Shown here piece after piece: positions 36,469 to 49,504 of a stretch of 64,000 nt of DNA. The notes beneath the pieces were generated by a model, which saw only the letters and a program-made list of their open reading frames with translations, made no database searches and had not been told where the DNA came from. The position numbers and the translations under genes are program-made. Every line of letters begins with the position of its first letter. Position 1 is the first letter of the stretch. The stretch is taken from positions 124,001 through 188,000 of the forward strand of contig NZ_JAILYJ010000005.1 in assembly GCF_019793465.1 (NCBI RefSeq), given 5' to 3'. The stretch comes from Rhizobium croatiense (GTDB lineage Bacteria; Pseudomonadota; Alphaproteobacteria; Rhizobiales; Rhizobiaceae).

Positions 36469-37923
36469 TCAGTTCGGCAGCACGCTCGAGCCCATCAAGG
36501 CCTCGTCGATGGCGCGGGCAGCCTGGCGGCCTTCGCGGATCGCCCAGACCACCAGCGACTGGCCGCGGCGCACGTCGCCCGCCGTCCAGAACTTGTCGAT
36601 CGAGGTTTTGTAGTCCCGGTCGTTGGCGACGACGTTGGTCGAACCGCGCTTATCGGTATTGAGCGTCAGCTTGCCCTCGAGCTCCTTCAGCACGCTTGTC
36701 GTGAACGGGCCGCGGAAACCGATGGCGATGAAGGCGAGATCGGCTCGGATGACAAATTCCGTGCCCGCAACCGGCCGCCGGCGCTCATCGACCTCACAGC
36801 ATTTGACGCCTGTCAGCACACCATCTTCGCCGATGAATTCGAGCGTGGCCACCTGGAACTCACGCACGGCGCCCTCGGCCTGCGAAGAGGAGGTGCGCAT
36901 CTTCGTCGCCCAGAAAGGCCAGACGGCGAGCTTGTCTTCCTTCTCCGGCGGCTGCGGCCGGATGTCGAGCTGAGTGACCTTGACGGCGCCCTGGCGGAAC
37001 GCCGTGCCGACACAGTCCGACGCCGTATCGCCACCACCGACGACGACGACATGTTTGGCGCCGGCAAGGATCGGATCCGACGGCCAGCCGACGCTGTCGA
37101 TGTTCTCGCGCCCGACACGGCGGTTCTGCTGCACCAGATAGGGCATGGCATCATGGACGCCAGCAAGGTCAATGCCCGGAATGCCCGCCTCGCGCGGGGT
37201 CTCGGAGCCGCCGCAATAAAGCACAGCGTCATGATCGGCCAGCAGTTGCTCGACCTTGACGTCGACGCCGACATTGACGCCGCAATGGAAGGTGACGCCC
37301 TCGCCCTTCATCTGCTCGACGCGGCGGTCGATGAAGTTCTTCTCCATCTTGAAATCGGGAATACCGTAACGCAGCAGGCCGCCCGGCTTGGTCTCGCGCT
37401 CATAGACATGCACCTCGTGGCCGGCGCGGCCGAGCTGCTGGGCAGCCGCCATGCCGGCGGGGCCGGAGCCGATAACGGCGACCTTCTTTCCGGTATGAAC
37501 TGTCGCCGGCTGCGGCCGGATGAAGCCGAGCTCATAGGCCTTGTCGGCGATCGCCTGTTCGACCGTCTTGATGGCAACAGGCGCATCTTCGAGATTCAAA
37601 GTGCAGGCTTCCTCGCAGGGCGCCGGGCAGACGCGGCCGGTGAACTCCGGGAAGTTGTTGGTCGAATGCAGGTTCTGGATCGCCGCTTCCCAGTTGTTGT
37701 TGTAGACGAGGTCGTTCCAGTCAGGAATCTGGTTGTGCACCGGGCAGCCGGTGGGGCCGTGGCAATAGGGGATGCCACAGTCCATGCAGCGCGCGGCCTG
37801 TTTCTGCACTTCCGGATCCGACATCGGGATCGTGAATTCGCGGAAATGGCGGATACGATCCGACGCCGGCTGGTACTTCGCCACCTGCCGGTCGATTTCC
37901 AGAAACCCTGTTACCTTACCCAT
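36469..37923 (-). CDS. gltD: Glutamate synthase (NADPH) small subunit
   Basis: A 484-residue flavoprotein that passes electrons from NADPH to GltB. The N-terminal Fe-S region has CMDCGIPYCHGPTGCPVHNQIP and CPAPCEEACTL. FAD site KKVAVIGSGPAGMAAAQQLGRAGH near 148; NADPH site VVVVGGGDTASDCVG near 290; C-terminal FWTAGDVRRGQSLVVWAIREGR. The ATG at 37923 (MGKVTGFLEIDRQ) is the family start. It lies downstream of gltB in the same orientation, 223 bases apart. Confidence 0.96.
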   Translation of the reverse strand: MGKVTGFLEIDRQVAKYQPASDRIRHFREFTIPMSDPEVQKQAARCMDCGIPYCHGPTGCPVHNQIPDWNDLVYNNNWEAAIQNLHSTNNFPEFTGRVCPAPCEEACTLNLEDAPVAIKTVEQAIADKAYELGFIRPQPATVHTGKKVAVIGSGPAGMAAAQQLGRAGHEVHVYERETKPGGLLRYGIPDFKMEKNFIDRRVEQMKGEGVTFHCGVNVGVDVKVEQLLADHDAVLYCGGSETPREAGIPGIDLAGVHDAMPYLVQQNRRVGRENIDSVGWPSDPILAGAKHVVVVGGGDTASDCVGTAFRQGAVKVTQLDIRPQPPEKEDKLAVWPFWATKMRTSSSQAEGAVREFQVATLEFIGEDGVLTGVKCCEVDERRRPVAGTEFVIRADLAFIAIGFRGPFTTSVLKELEGKLTLNTDKRGSTNVVANDRDYKTSIDKFWTAGDVRRGQSLVVWAIREGRQAARAIDEALMGSSVLPN

Positions 37924-38146
37924 CTCTTCGTCCCTTACCCTCATGACCGCCTCATCCGCGGCCAATTGTCTGTCGTCAGTCCCGGCATTCCGGGCGGGTT
38001 GCTTCTCTTGACCGTCATTGGAACATATCCCCTGAAACATCCGGGCGATCTGGACGGCCTTTCGCCGTCATGATCGTCACGGATCATCGAGACGTTTCCG
38101 ATATCCGCCACCCGCAATCAGCACGTGGCGAATATCCCAGTGCAAA

Positions 38147-42868
<4,722 letters not shown>

Positions 42869-43361
42869 CGTCTTTCCTCCTGTCGAAACCCGCGGGCCGC
42901 GGGCGGCTTTTCGTCCCGCACCGCAACCCGAAGATAGGTTCGGCGCATGACAGCGCTGTTGCATTGTGAAGATCGCCGCAGACATCTGCTTCTAGGGAAA
43001 GCAAACCGTCGCGTTCCGCGCCTGCCATTCGCCTCCGCGCGCCACCCGTCCTGGGGCTTGGCGCTCGGAAGAACTATAGCGTGAAAGCCCGCCTGTTCCA
43101 GGGCTTTCGGCGCCTCTTCGGCCGCAAAGGCCAAAATAGGACAGCAACACTGTCCTAATTCATCTGTTCTATGCCAGAAAGCATTTGGCTTCGCAAGAGC
43201 GCCGGGTCAAAAATCGTCATTTTGCGACGGAAGATTACCAGATCGGTCGCAATCACGAAATAAAATTGCGTTAAGTCGAGACATTTTATTTATTGATTGC
43301 GCCGTTCAATTTTCGTGATGGATTATCGGCAATGGTCTTGATCCCGTGAAGGATTGCCGTA
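42869..43361. other. 493-base intergenic region between gltB and the threonine aldolase gene
   Basis: No convincing gene. It contains a hairpin GAAAGCCC (43083-43090) / GGGCTTTC (43101-43108), the AGGACAG dyad listed separately, and an AT-rich part (43220-43320) likely to hold the aldolase promoter. The gltB promoter must also lie here. Confidence 0.6.
43134..43160. promoter_or_regulatory. 27-bp operator-like dyad upstream of gltB
   Basis: AAATAGGACAG - CAACA - CTGTCCTAATT: 11-base arms identical at ten positions around a 5-base centre. It has the look of a dimeric repressor or activator site. It could serve gltB (start 266 bases away) or the threonine aldolase gene (202 bases away). The regulator is not identified. 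Confidence 0.45.
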
Positions 43362-44462
43362 ATGTCCGCTGCGACCCTCCCAACCCGTTTCACTCCCACG
43401 GTCTTCGCTATGTTCTTTGCATCCGACAATTGGGCCGGCGCCCACAGATCCATTGCCCAACGCCTGCTGGCGGAATCGGCTGGTTTTGCCCCTGCCTATG
43501 GCGCCGGCGATCTCGACAAACAAGTCGAGGCCCGCTTCTGCGAGATCTTCGAACGTGAGGTTTCCGTCTTCTTCGTCGCCACCGGCACTGCCGCCAATTC
43601 CCTGTCGCTGGCAAGCGTCCAGCGCCCCGGCGGCATCACTTTCTGCCATTCAGAGGCGCATGTGATCGAGGATGAATGCGGCGCGCCGGAATTCTTCTCC
43701 GGCTCCGCCCGCCTCGTTGCCGTCGACGGCGAAGCCGGCAAGATCGATCCGGCCAAACTCTCCGCAAAAATCGCCAACTTTCCCGAGGACGCCCTCCGTC
43801 ACGGCCGTGCCAGCGCCGTCACCATCACCCAGGCGACCGAGATCGGCACCGTCTATTCCCTGCCGGAGATCGGCGAGATCGCCGCCCTATCAAGAAAGCG
43901 CAACCTGCCGCTCCACATGGACGGCGCCCGCTTCGCCAATGCGTTGATTGCGCTCGGCGCTACCCCGGCCGAAATGACCTGGAAGCGCGGCGTCGACATG
44001 CTCTCCTTTGGCGGCACCAAGAACGGCTGCTGGTGCGCCGAGGCGATCGTCTTCTTCGATCCGGAACGGGCGCGCGAAATGCCCTTCATCCGCAAGCGCG
44101 CCGCCCAGCTCTTTTCCAAATCGCGTTTCATCGCCGCCCAGTTCGATGCCTATTTCGAAAACGGCCTCTGGCTCGATCTCGCCCGCCATTCCAACGGCAT
44201 GGCCGATCGGCTGCGCGCCGGCATCGGCGCCAGCAATGCCGCGCGGCTCGCTTGGCCGACCGCGTCAAACGAAGTCTTTGCCGTCATCAGCAAGAGCGCG
44301 GCAAAAACCGCCGAGGAAAAGGGCGCCAAATTTTACGCGTGGCCGGCGCCCGCGGCAACGCCCGAACTCGTCTCCGAAGGCGAAACCCTGATCCGCCTCG
44401 TCACCAGCTTTGCGACCACGCAAGCCGATGTGGATGGTTTCCTGAAGTGCCTGGCCGCTTGA
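43362..44462 (+). CDS. Low-specificity L-threonine aldolase
   Basis: A 366-residue fold-type I PLP enzyme cleaving L-threonine or allo-threonine to glycine and acetaldehyde. Motifs: MFFASDNWAGAHRSIAQRL, VFFVATGTAANSLSLASV near 70, HVIEDECGAPEFFSG near 95, PLHMDGARFANALIALG near 185, and the PLP lysine in MLSFGGTKNGCWCAEA near 215. ATG at 43362 follows GAAGGA; the ATG at 43410 matches the family start more exactly and is an alternative. A LysR gene converges 46 bases downstream. Confidence 0.9.
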   Translation: MSAATLPTRFTPTVFAMFFASDNWAGAHRSIAQRLLAESAGFAPAYGAGDLDKQVEARFCEIFEREVSVFFVATGTAANSLSLASVQRPGGITFCHSEAHVIEDECGAPEFFSGSARLVAVDGEAGKIDPAKLSAKIANFPEDALRHGRASAVTITQATEIGTVYSLPEIGEIAALSRKRNLPLHMDGARFANALIALGATPAEMTWKRGVDMLSFGGTKNGCWCAEAIVFFDPERAREMPFIRKRAAQLFSKSRFIAAQFDAYFENGLWLDLARHSNGMADRLRAGIGASNAARLAWPTASNEVFAVISKSAAKTAEEKGAKFYAWPAPAATPELVSEGETLIRLVTSFATTQADVDGFLKCLAA

Positions 44463-44508
44463 TCGGCCGAACCCATCTGCCGGGCAGGCTCGCGGTGCCG
44501 ACGATGGC

Positions 44509-45363
44509 TCACGCCGACCTCAGCCCCCTCACCTTTTGCAGAATATCGTCCGAAAGTGCGGCGACCAGCGCCTGATCGGCGCCCTTGCGCGGCACGAGGA
44601 CGAATTCCACGTCCTCCAGAGCCGGCAGTCTTCCAGCAGCGATCTCTTTCAGCCCCGAGGGCGCCATGCTGCGCGGCTGCACCAGCACGCCCATCCCGGC
44701 CCGCGCCGCCGCCGTCAGCCCGCTGAGACTGCCGCAAGTGCAGACGATCCGCCACGGCACGCCGTTGCGCCCGAGCGCTTCCAGGGCGATCGCCCGTGTC
44801 ACGCTCGGTGGCGGGAAAGCAATCAGCGGCAGTGGCCCGGTGGCCAGCAGCCGCTCAGGATCGCGCGCCAGCCAGACGAGCGGCTCGCGATAGACGAGCT
44901 TCCCGCGTGCGTCACCGAGCCGGCGCTTGCCAAGCACCAGATCGATGTCGCCATTGTCCTGCATCTCGTAGAGGACGCCGGAGAGCGCCACGGTCAGTTC
45001 CAGGTCGACGGACGGATGCGACCGAACGAAATCCTCCAGCGCCGCCGGCAGCTGGCTGGTGACGAAATCCTCCGAGACGCCGAGCCGCAGGCTGCCGCGC
45101 AGACTGTTGCTCTTAAACAGCGACTGCACCTGCCCCTCGATCGAAAGCATGGCGCGCGCATGCGTCAGCAGCGCTTCGCCATCGCCGGTCAGCATGACCT
45201 TGTGCGTGTCGCGCGCCAGAAGCTTGCGACCGAGCGTCGCCTCCAGCCGCTGAATATGCTGACTGACCGTCGATTGCCCGAGACCCAGCCTTTCTGCGGC
45301 GAGTGTGAAACTGCCCATCTGTTCTACAGCGACGAAACTGCGCAATTGCGAAAGGTCCAGCAT
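44509..45363 (-). CDS. LysR-family transcriptional regulator
   Basis: A 284-residue regulator. HTH: LDLSQLRSFVAVEQMGSFTLAAERLGLGQSTVSQHIQRLEATLGRKLLARD, then an effector domain (GSLRLGVSEDFVTSQLPAALEDFVRSHPSVDLELTV). The ATG at 45363 is the usual family start (an upstream ATG at 45399 adds twelve residues). It is divergent from an SBF-type transporter 92 bases away, which is its likeliest target. Confidence 0.9.
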   Translation of the reverse strand: MLDLSQLRSFVAVEQMGSFTLAAERLGLGQSTVSQHIQRLEATLGRKLLARDTHKVMLTGDGEALLTHARAMLSIEGQVQSLFKSNSLRGSLRLGVSEDFVTSQLPAALEDFVRSHPSVDLELTVALSGVLYEMQDNGDIDLVLGKRRLGDARGKLVYREPLVWLARDPERLLATGPLPLIAFPPPSVTRAIALEALGRNGVPWRIVCTCGSLSGLTAAARAGMGVLVQPRSMAPSGLKEIAAGRLPALEDVEFVLVPRKGADQALVAALSDDILQKVRGLRSA

Positions 45364-45455
45364 GACATCCGGTTTCTTGATAACTGTTATTTCTTGCATC
45401 GTGGATCATAATGGAGGACAGAACAACGACCAATCTTGTTTGCCGCGAGACCGCC

Positions 45456-46457
45456 ATGCGCCGCTTTCTGCCCGATAGCTTCACCAGCCTGCTTGTCTGC
45501 ACCGTCATCCTTGCCTCGCTGTTTCCGGCAAGCGGCACCTTCGCGACTTATTTCGGCATCGCCACCGATCTCGCCATCGCCGCCCTGTTCTTCCTGCATG
45601 GCGCCCGCCTCTCGCGTGATGTCGTCATCTCGGGCCTGCTGCACTGGCGCCTGCATCTTGTCATCCTGCTGACGACCTTCGGCATCTTCCCGCTGCTTGG
45701 CCTGGCGCTCGGCTTCATTCCGGACGCGATCCTGCCGCAGCCGCTCTATCTCGGCATCCTCTTCCTCTGCGTGCTGCCGTCGACGGTGCAGTCATCCATC
45801 GCCTTCACCTCGATGGCCGGCGGCAACGTGCCTGCCGCCATCTGCTCGGCCTCCGCCTCGAATATTTTCGGCATGTTTCTGACGCCGCTGCTCGTCGGCC
45901 TGCTCTTTTCCGTCGGCGGCCATGGCGGCTTCTCCCTCGACGCGCTTCAGCAGATCCTGCTGCAACTGCTTGCCCCCTTCATCGTCGGCCAGGTCCTGCA
46001 GCCCTGGATCGGCGACTGGATTCGCGCCAGGAGGAAGATTCTGATGCCCGTCGATCGCGGCTCGATCCTGATGGTCGTCTATCTCGCCTTCTCGACGGCG
46101 GTCGTCGAAGGCCTCTGGCATACCTTCTCGATCGCCGATATCGCCGTCGTCATCGTCGCCGACATCGTCCTTCTGGGGATAGTGCTGGTGCTGACGATGT
46201 TCGGCAGCCGCCGGCTCGGCTTCGGCAAGGCCGACGAGATCACCATCACCTTCTGCGGTTCCAAGAAAAGTCTCGCAAGCGGCGTGCCGATGGCAAATGT
46301 CATTTTTGCCGGCCAGTCGATCGGCGCGATCGTGCTTCCGCTGATGCTCTTCCACCAGATCCAGCTGATGGTCTGCGCCGTCATCGCCCAGAAATACGCC
46401 GCCGCGGCCCGCCGCGCAACCGAACAGCAGATCAAGGATGCCGCCAGCCCCGCCTGA
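45456..46457 (+). CDS. SBF-like (bile acid:sodium symporter fold) transporter
   Basis: A 333-residue inner-membrane protein with nine to ten hydrophobic segments. Sequence features: IATDLAIAALFFLHGARLSRD, LGILFLCVLPSTVQSSIAFTSMAGGNVPAAICSASASNIFGMFLTPLLVG with the discontinuous helix of the BASS fold, and FCGSKKSLASGVPMANVIFA near 270. It belongs to the SBF-like (YfeH/PF13593) group. Substrate unknown, probably an organic anion. An upstream in-frame ATG at 45411 is possible, but MRRFLPDSFT matches the family. Confidence 0.88.
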   Translation: MRRFLPDSFTSLLVCTVILASLFPASGTFATYFGIATDLAIAALFFLHGARLSRDVVISGLLHWRLHLVILLTTFGIFPLLGLALGFIPDAILPQPLYLGILFLCVLPSTVQSSIAFTSMAGGNVPAAICSASASNIFGMFLTPLLVGLLFSVGGHGGFSLDALQQILLQLLAPFIVGQVLQPWIGDWIRARRKILMPVDRGSILMVVYLAFSTAVVEGLWHTFSIADIAVVIVADIVLLGIVLVLTMFGSRRLGFGKADEITITFCGSKKSLASGVPMANVIFAGQSIGAIVLPLMLFHQIQLMVCAVIAQKYAAAARRATEQQIKDAASPA

Positions 46458-46477
46458 ACAGCAGTACTGCGAGCGCA

Positions 46478-46508
46478 ATAAAAAACGGCGCCCCAAGCGG
46501 AGCGCCGT
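46478..46508 (-). terminator. Rho-independent terminator of hsp20
   Basis: On the minus strand ACGGCGC pairs with GCGCCGT (plus coordinates 46502-46508 and 46485-46491) around a ten-base loop, followed by TTTTTTATT. Confidence 0.75.
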
Positions 46509-46532
46509 CCATTTATCCGCACGGGAGAACGA

Positions 46533-47003
46533 TCAGCTGTTGACGACCTGCGCCTCGATGGCCTTCGGAGCCTCGACCGGCTCTGCGGCAATCGCGATCT
46601 TGCGGGGCTTCATGGCCTCAGGAATATTGCGCAGAAGGTCGATGTGCAGCAGGCCGTTCTTCAGCGAAGCGGCGGTCACCTCGACATGGTCGGCGAGCTG
46701 GAAGCGGCGCTCGAAGGCGCGCTTGGCAATGCCGCGATAGAGGAATTCGCCGCCTTCGGCGGTTTCCTCGTTCTTTTCACCCTTTACGGACAGCACATGG
46801 GCATGGGCCTCGATCGAAAGTTCGGTCTCGTCGAAACCAGCGACCGCCATGGTGATGCGATAGGTGTTTTCACCGGTGCGCTCGATATTATAGGGCGGAT
46901 AGGTCTGCGCCTGCTCCGGCTGGGCAAGGCTGTCGAGCATGGTGAACAGCCGGTCGAAACCGACCGTCGAACGATAAAGGGGAGAGAAGTCTACGTGACG
47001 CAT
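46533..47003 (-). CDS. Small heat-shock protein, Hsp20 family
   Basis: A 156-residue alpha-crystallin-type chaperone. MRHVDFSPLYRSTVGFDRLFTMLDSL is the N-terminal class A motif; the alpha-crystallin domain runs from YPPYNIERTGENTYRITMAVAGF to GLLHIDLLRNIPEAMKPRKIAI; a short Ala/Glu tail ends it. These hold unfolding proteins in rhizobia under heat. AGGAGG lies six bases before the ATG but is masked by a predicted ROSE hairpin. Confidence 0.93.
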   Translation of the reverse strand: MRHVDFSPLYRSTVGFDRLFTMLDSLAQPEQAQTYPPYNIERTGENTYRITMAVAGFDETELSIEAHAHVLSVKGEKNEETAEGGEFLYRGIAKRAFERRFQLADHVEVTAASLKNGLLHIDLLRNIPEAMKPRKIAIAAEPVEAPKAIEAQVVNS

Positions 47004-47100
47004 GATGTCCTCCTGTGGAAGCGACGTGTTGCGATAAAATGTCCCTGAAACCCCATGTTTGGCGGCCCCGGGACGGTTGCGCGGGCCCTTCTTGGCACCC
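47004..47100 (-). promoter_or_regulatory. ROSE-like RNA thermometer in the hsp20 5' leader
   Basis: In the transcript, the stretch at 47025-47007 reads GUCGCUUCCACAGGAGGAC. GUC pairs with GAC, and CUUC with GGAG, around a CACA loop, leaving one G bulged. The 5' arm contains UCGCU, the U(U/C)GCU motif of ROSE elements, opposite the Shine-Dalgarno AGGA. Further upstream, GUCCC pairs with GGGAC to form another stem. ROSE elements repress rhizobial small heat-shock genes until heat melts the last hairpin. Structure is by eye, not by energy folding. Confidence 0.75.
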
Positions 47101-47426
47101 GCAGCAAGGAGATGGTGATGGGATTTACGGAGTTCAAGACCTTTTCGGAATCGCCTTGAACGGCCCGTGAACCCCGCATGAACGGCCGGTTCGGAACGCA
47201 TTCAGACGCAAGCGCCTAGAGATAGCAGCGTCGGGTAAATCTGGTCCCGGCGGCTGAAGTGCATCGTCCCTTCTTCTTCAGCCTCAACCTAGGCCGGCTG
47301 CGGGCACCCTCATGCTCCTGCCGGCCCTTTTCTCCCGCCGCTTTGCGGGCGCCGGCGCTTTCCAAGCCGGGAGCCATGCGCTATCCCTGATAGCGAAGCA
47401 GGCAGCAGCGGCGCATTGGCAAAGTC
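47101..47426. other. Intergenic region between the hsp20 leader and the lysophospholipase gene
   Basis: No gene seen. It must contain the hsp20 promoter (minus) and the hydrolase promoter (plus). GGCCGGC (47292-47298) can pair with GCCGGCC (47320-47326) followed by CTTTTCTCC; this may be a weak terminator but no transcript is evident upstream. Confidence 0.5.
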
Positions 47427-48401
47427 ATGGATCAGGTTCTCTATTCGACGCCCGACAATCCCGCCCCGGAAAACCGCACGGAAGGCTATTTTGAAACCCA
47501 TGACGGCCACCGGCTGCGTTACGCCGTCTTTCGCTCCGGCGCCCAGGTCGCCAGGGGCACGGTTGTCATTCTCCATGGCCGCAACGAATATATCGAAAAG
47601 TACTTCGAGACCATCCGCGACCTGACGGCGAAAGGCCTCTGGGTCGCGACCTTCGATCTGCGCGGCCAGGGCGGTTCTCAGCGGCTGATGAAACGCCGCA
47701 ATCACGGTCACATCCGCCGCTTTGTCGATTACGAGCACGATCTCGACACTTTCCTCGAAAAGGTGGTGCTGCCGGATACGCGCCTGCCTTTCTACCTGCT
47801 CGCCCATTCCACCGGTGGGCTGATCGCGCTGTCGGCCGCCCCCTATCTCACCACCCGCATCGACCGCATGGTGCTGTCCGCTCCCTTCATCGGCCTGACC
47901 GGCCAGACGGCCTCGCCCCGTGTCATCCGTGCCGTTGCAGGCACGCTGACCGCTCTCGGCCTTGGTTTCCTGCCGTTGACCTCGAAATTGAAGGAGCCGG
48001 ACTTCAGCCACAACCCGCTGACCTCGGACGAACAGCGCTTCGACCGTAATGTCGCGATGATGACGGCTCATCCGGAGCTGACGCTTGGTCCGCCGACAGC
48101 CCGTTGGCTCACCGAGGCGTTCCGGACCATAGATCGGGTCACCTCACCCAACCATCTCTTTTCGATCACTATCCCGACCATCGTCATCGCCCCGACGCGT
48201 GACGGCGTCGTTCCCTATACGGCGCAGGAGCGGCTCTCGCGTTATTTCCGCGCCGGTCAGTTGGTGCCGATCAACGGCGCCCGCCACGAGATTTTCCAGG
48301 AACGGGATATCTACCGCGCCGCCGCGCTCGCCGCCTTCCATGCCTTCATCCCTGGCAGCGATGCCGAGGAAAACCAGGATGTCGCGGCCCTCGGCACGTG
48401 A
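47427..48401 (+). CDS. Alpha/beta hydrolase, lysophospholipase (PldB) type
   Basis: A 324-residue serine hydrolase of the Hydrolase_4 / PldB group. Oxyanion loop VVILHGRNEYIEKYFETIRDL near 45, then TFDLRGQGGSQRL, nucleophile LLAHSTGGLIAL near 128, acid in APTRDGVVPYTAQE near 255, and histidine in INGARHEIFQERD near 282. It probably acts on lysophospholipids or monoacylglycerols at the membrane. Converges with the HisN gene; stops are 47 bases apart. Confidence 0.87.
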   Translation: MDQVLYSTPDNPAPENRTEGYFETHDGHRLRYAVFRSGAQVARGTVVILHGRNEYIEKYFETIRDLTAKGLWVATFDLRGQGGSQRLMKRRNHGHIRRFVDYEHDLDTFLEKVVLPDTRLPFYLLAHSTGGLIALSAAPYLTTRIDRMVLSAPFIGLTGQTASPRVIRAVAGTLTALGLGFLPLTSKLKEPDFSHNPLTSDEQRFDRNVAMMTAHPELTLGPPTARWLTEAFRTIDRVTSPNHLFSITIPTIVIAPTRDGVVPYTAQERLSRYFRAGQLVPINGARHEIFQERDIYRAAALAAFHAFIPGSDAEENQDVAALGT

Positions 48402-48415
48402 GCCCGGATCAGGAA

Positions 48416-48454
48416 CTGACCGGGGGATCAGCGGTGCTGACCGGGGGATCAGCG
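48416..48454. repeat. Two 18-bp direct repeats over the HisN stop codon
   Basis: CTGACCGGGGGATCAGCG occurs at 48416-48433 and 48437-48454, period 21 bases. The second copy contains the stop codon of the minus-strand phosphatase gene; the first copy supplies a second TGA in frame. Confidence 0.8.
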
Positions 48455-49222
48455 CTGCAGCACGGCGATCGCCTGCTCGTAGACCGCCCGGCTGCCGGCC
48501 GCGATGATCGAGCCGCCATTTTCCGGCCGGCCGCCGTCCCAGGTGGTGATGATGCCGCCCGCCCCCTCGATGACGGGAATGATGCCGCCGACATCATAGG
48601 GCTTCAGCCCGTTTTCGATGACGAGATCGATATGGCCGGCAGCAAGCAGCGCATAGGCATAGCAGTCGCAGCCGTAGCGGAAGAGCCGCACCTGACCCTC
48701 TATCTCCCGATATTTCTCCATCTCCTCGCCGCCGAAGAGATGCGGCGATGTGGTAAAAAGAATGGCATTGGAGAGCCGGTCGCACTGGCGCGTCACCAGC
48801 CGCCGCTCGCCCTCCGGCCCGCTATAGATCGAGCCGTTTTCGTCGGCGAAATAACGCTCGCCGGTAAAGGGTTGTTCGATCATGCCCATGATCGCCCGAC
48901 CCTCCTTCTGCAGGCCGATCAGCGTTCCCCACACCGGCACGCCCGATATGAAGGCGCGGGTTCCGTCGATCGGATCAATCACCCAGACATAGTCACGGTC
49001 GAGCCCGACATTGCCGTGCTCCTCGCCGAGAATGCCGTGATCGGGGAAATTCTCCTCGATCAGCGCCCGGATGGCGAGTTCGGCGGCACGATCGCCTTCC
49101 GTCACCGGATCGAACCCCGAGGATAGCTTGTTGGTGACATCGAGGCCGGAGCGGAAGCGCGGCAGCGTCTCGGCGCGGGCGGCCTCCGCCAGACGATTGA
49201 AGAACGAACGGTCAGGAAGCAT
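48449..49222 (-). CDS. hisN: Inositol-monophosphatase family protein, histidinol-phosphatase (HisN) type
   Basis: A 257-residue Mg2+/Li+-sensitive phosphatase. Metal-binding motifs: FDPVTEGDRAAE near 38, ILGEEHGN near 67, WVIDPIDGTRAFISG near 82 (the DPIDGT signature) and KPYDVGGIIPVIEGAGGI near 205. The FISGVPxWG and GEExG details are of the HisN group that dephosphorylates histidinol phosphate in actinobacteria and alphaproteobacteria. The ATG at 49222 is the family start; a longer reading to 49489 crosses the sRNA region and is rejected. Confidence 0.87.
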   Translation of the reverse strand: MLPDRSFFNRLAEAARAETLPRFRSGLDVTNKLSSGFDPVTEGDRAAELAIRALIEENFPDHGILGEEHGNVGLDRDYVWVIDPIDGTRAFISGVPVWGTLIGLQKEGRAIMGMIEQPFTGERYFADENGSIYSGPEGERRLVTRQCDRLSNAILFTTSPHLFGGEEMEKYREIEGQVRLFRYGCDCYAYALLAAGHIDLVIENGLKPYDVGGIIPVIEGAGGIITTWDGGRPENGGSIIAAGSRAVYEQAIAVLQR

Positions 49223-49336
49223 GGTGGCACCATTTGGCTGGCGGGAACGGGTTTCATAGCGAAACGTGACGGGAATGCAAACGCCGCGGGCAATTTCGGA
49301 TGAATTGCCCAAAGATATCGCAGCGCAATACATTGC

Positions 49337-49365
49337 TTGACATTTGTGCAATGCAAAAGTAGCGT
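49337..49365 (+). promoter_or_regulatory. Predicted promoter of the 49.4-kb sRNA candidate
   Basis: TTGACA (49337-49342), 17 bases, then TAGCGT (49360-49365). The -35 is perfect, the -10 weak. A GCAAT-AC-ATTGC palindrome (49324-49335) lies just before the -35, possibly an operator. Confidence 0.5.
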
Positions 49366-49370
49366 CGTCA

Positions 49371-49450
49371 TACAGTCTTCTGACTGTAAATACCCTCCTT
49401 GGGTGTTTCCTCCCTAGACTTAGCCGCGCTGACCAGCGCGGTTCTTTTTT
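49371..49450 (+). ncRNA. Candidate small RNA with two CCUCC motifs, cuckoo/alpha-r14-like
   Basis: Between hisN and the HutG-like gene, on the plus strand where no protein gene lies. Predicted folds in order: TACAGTC/GACTGTA with a TTCT loop (49371-49388), ACCC/GGGT with loop TCCTT (49392-49404), an unpaired TTTCCTCCCTAGA, then a terminator CCGCGCT/AGCGCGG (49424-49430, 49435-49441) followed by TTCTTTTTT. Two anti-Shine-Dalgarno motifs (CCUCCUU and CCUCCC) are exposed, as in rhizobial cuckoo-type sRNAs. Length would be about 80 nucleotides. Expression is inferred. Confidence 0.6.
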
Positions 49451-49504
49451 GGCCCTTGCGAAAGACGACGGCCACACGAATATCGCCAAAATTGATAAAG
49501 AAGC

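Noticed and set aside
47101-47170. RpoH-type heat-shock promoter CTTGAA...CCCATCA upstream of hsp20
   Set aside because: The two elements are present but only about ten bases apart, too close for the usual spacer, so it is not listed as a promoter.
47292-47332. Plus-strand sRNA or terminator before the lysophospholipase gene
   Set aside because: A GGCCGGC/GCCGGCC stem with a short T-rich tail exists, but the loop is 21 bases long and no promoter or upstream transcript is evident.
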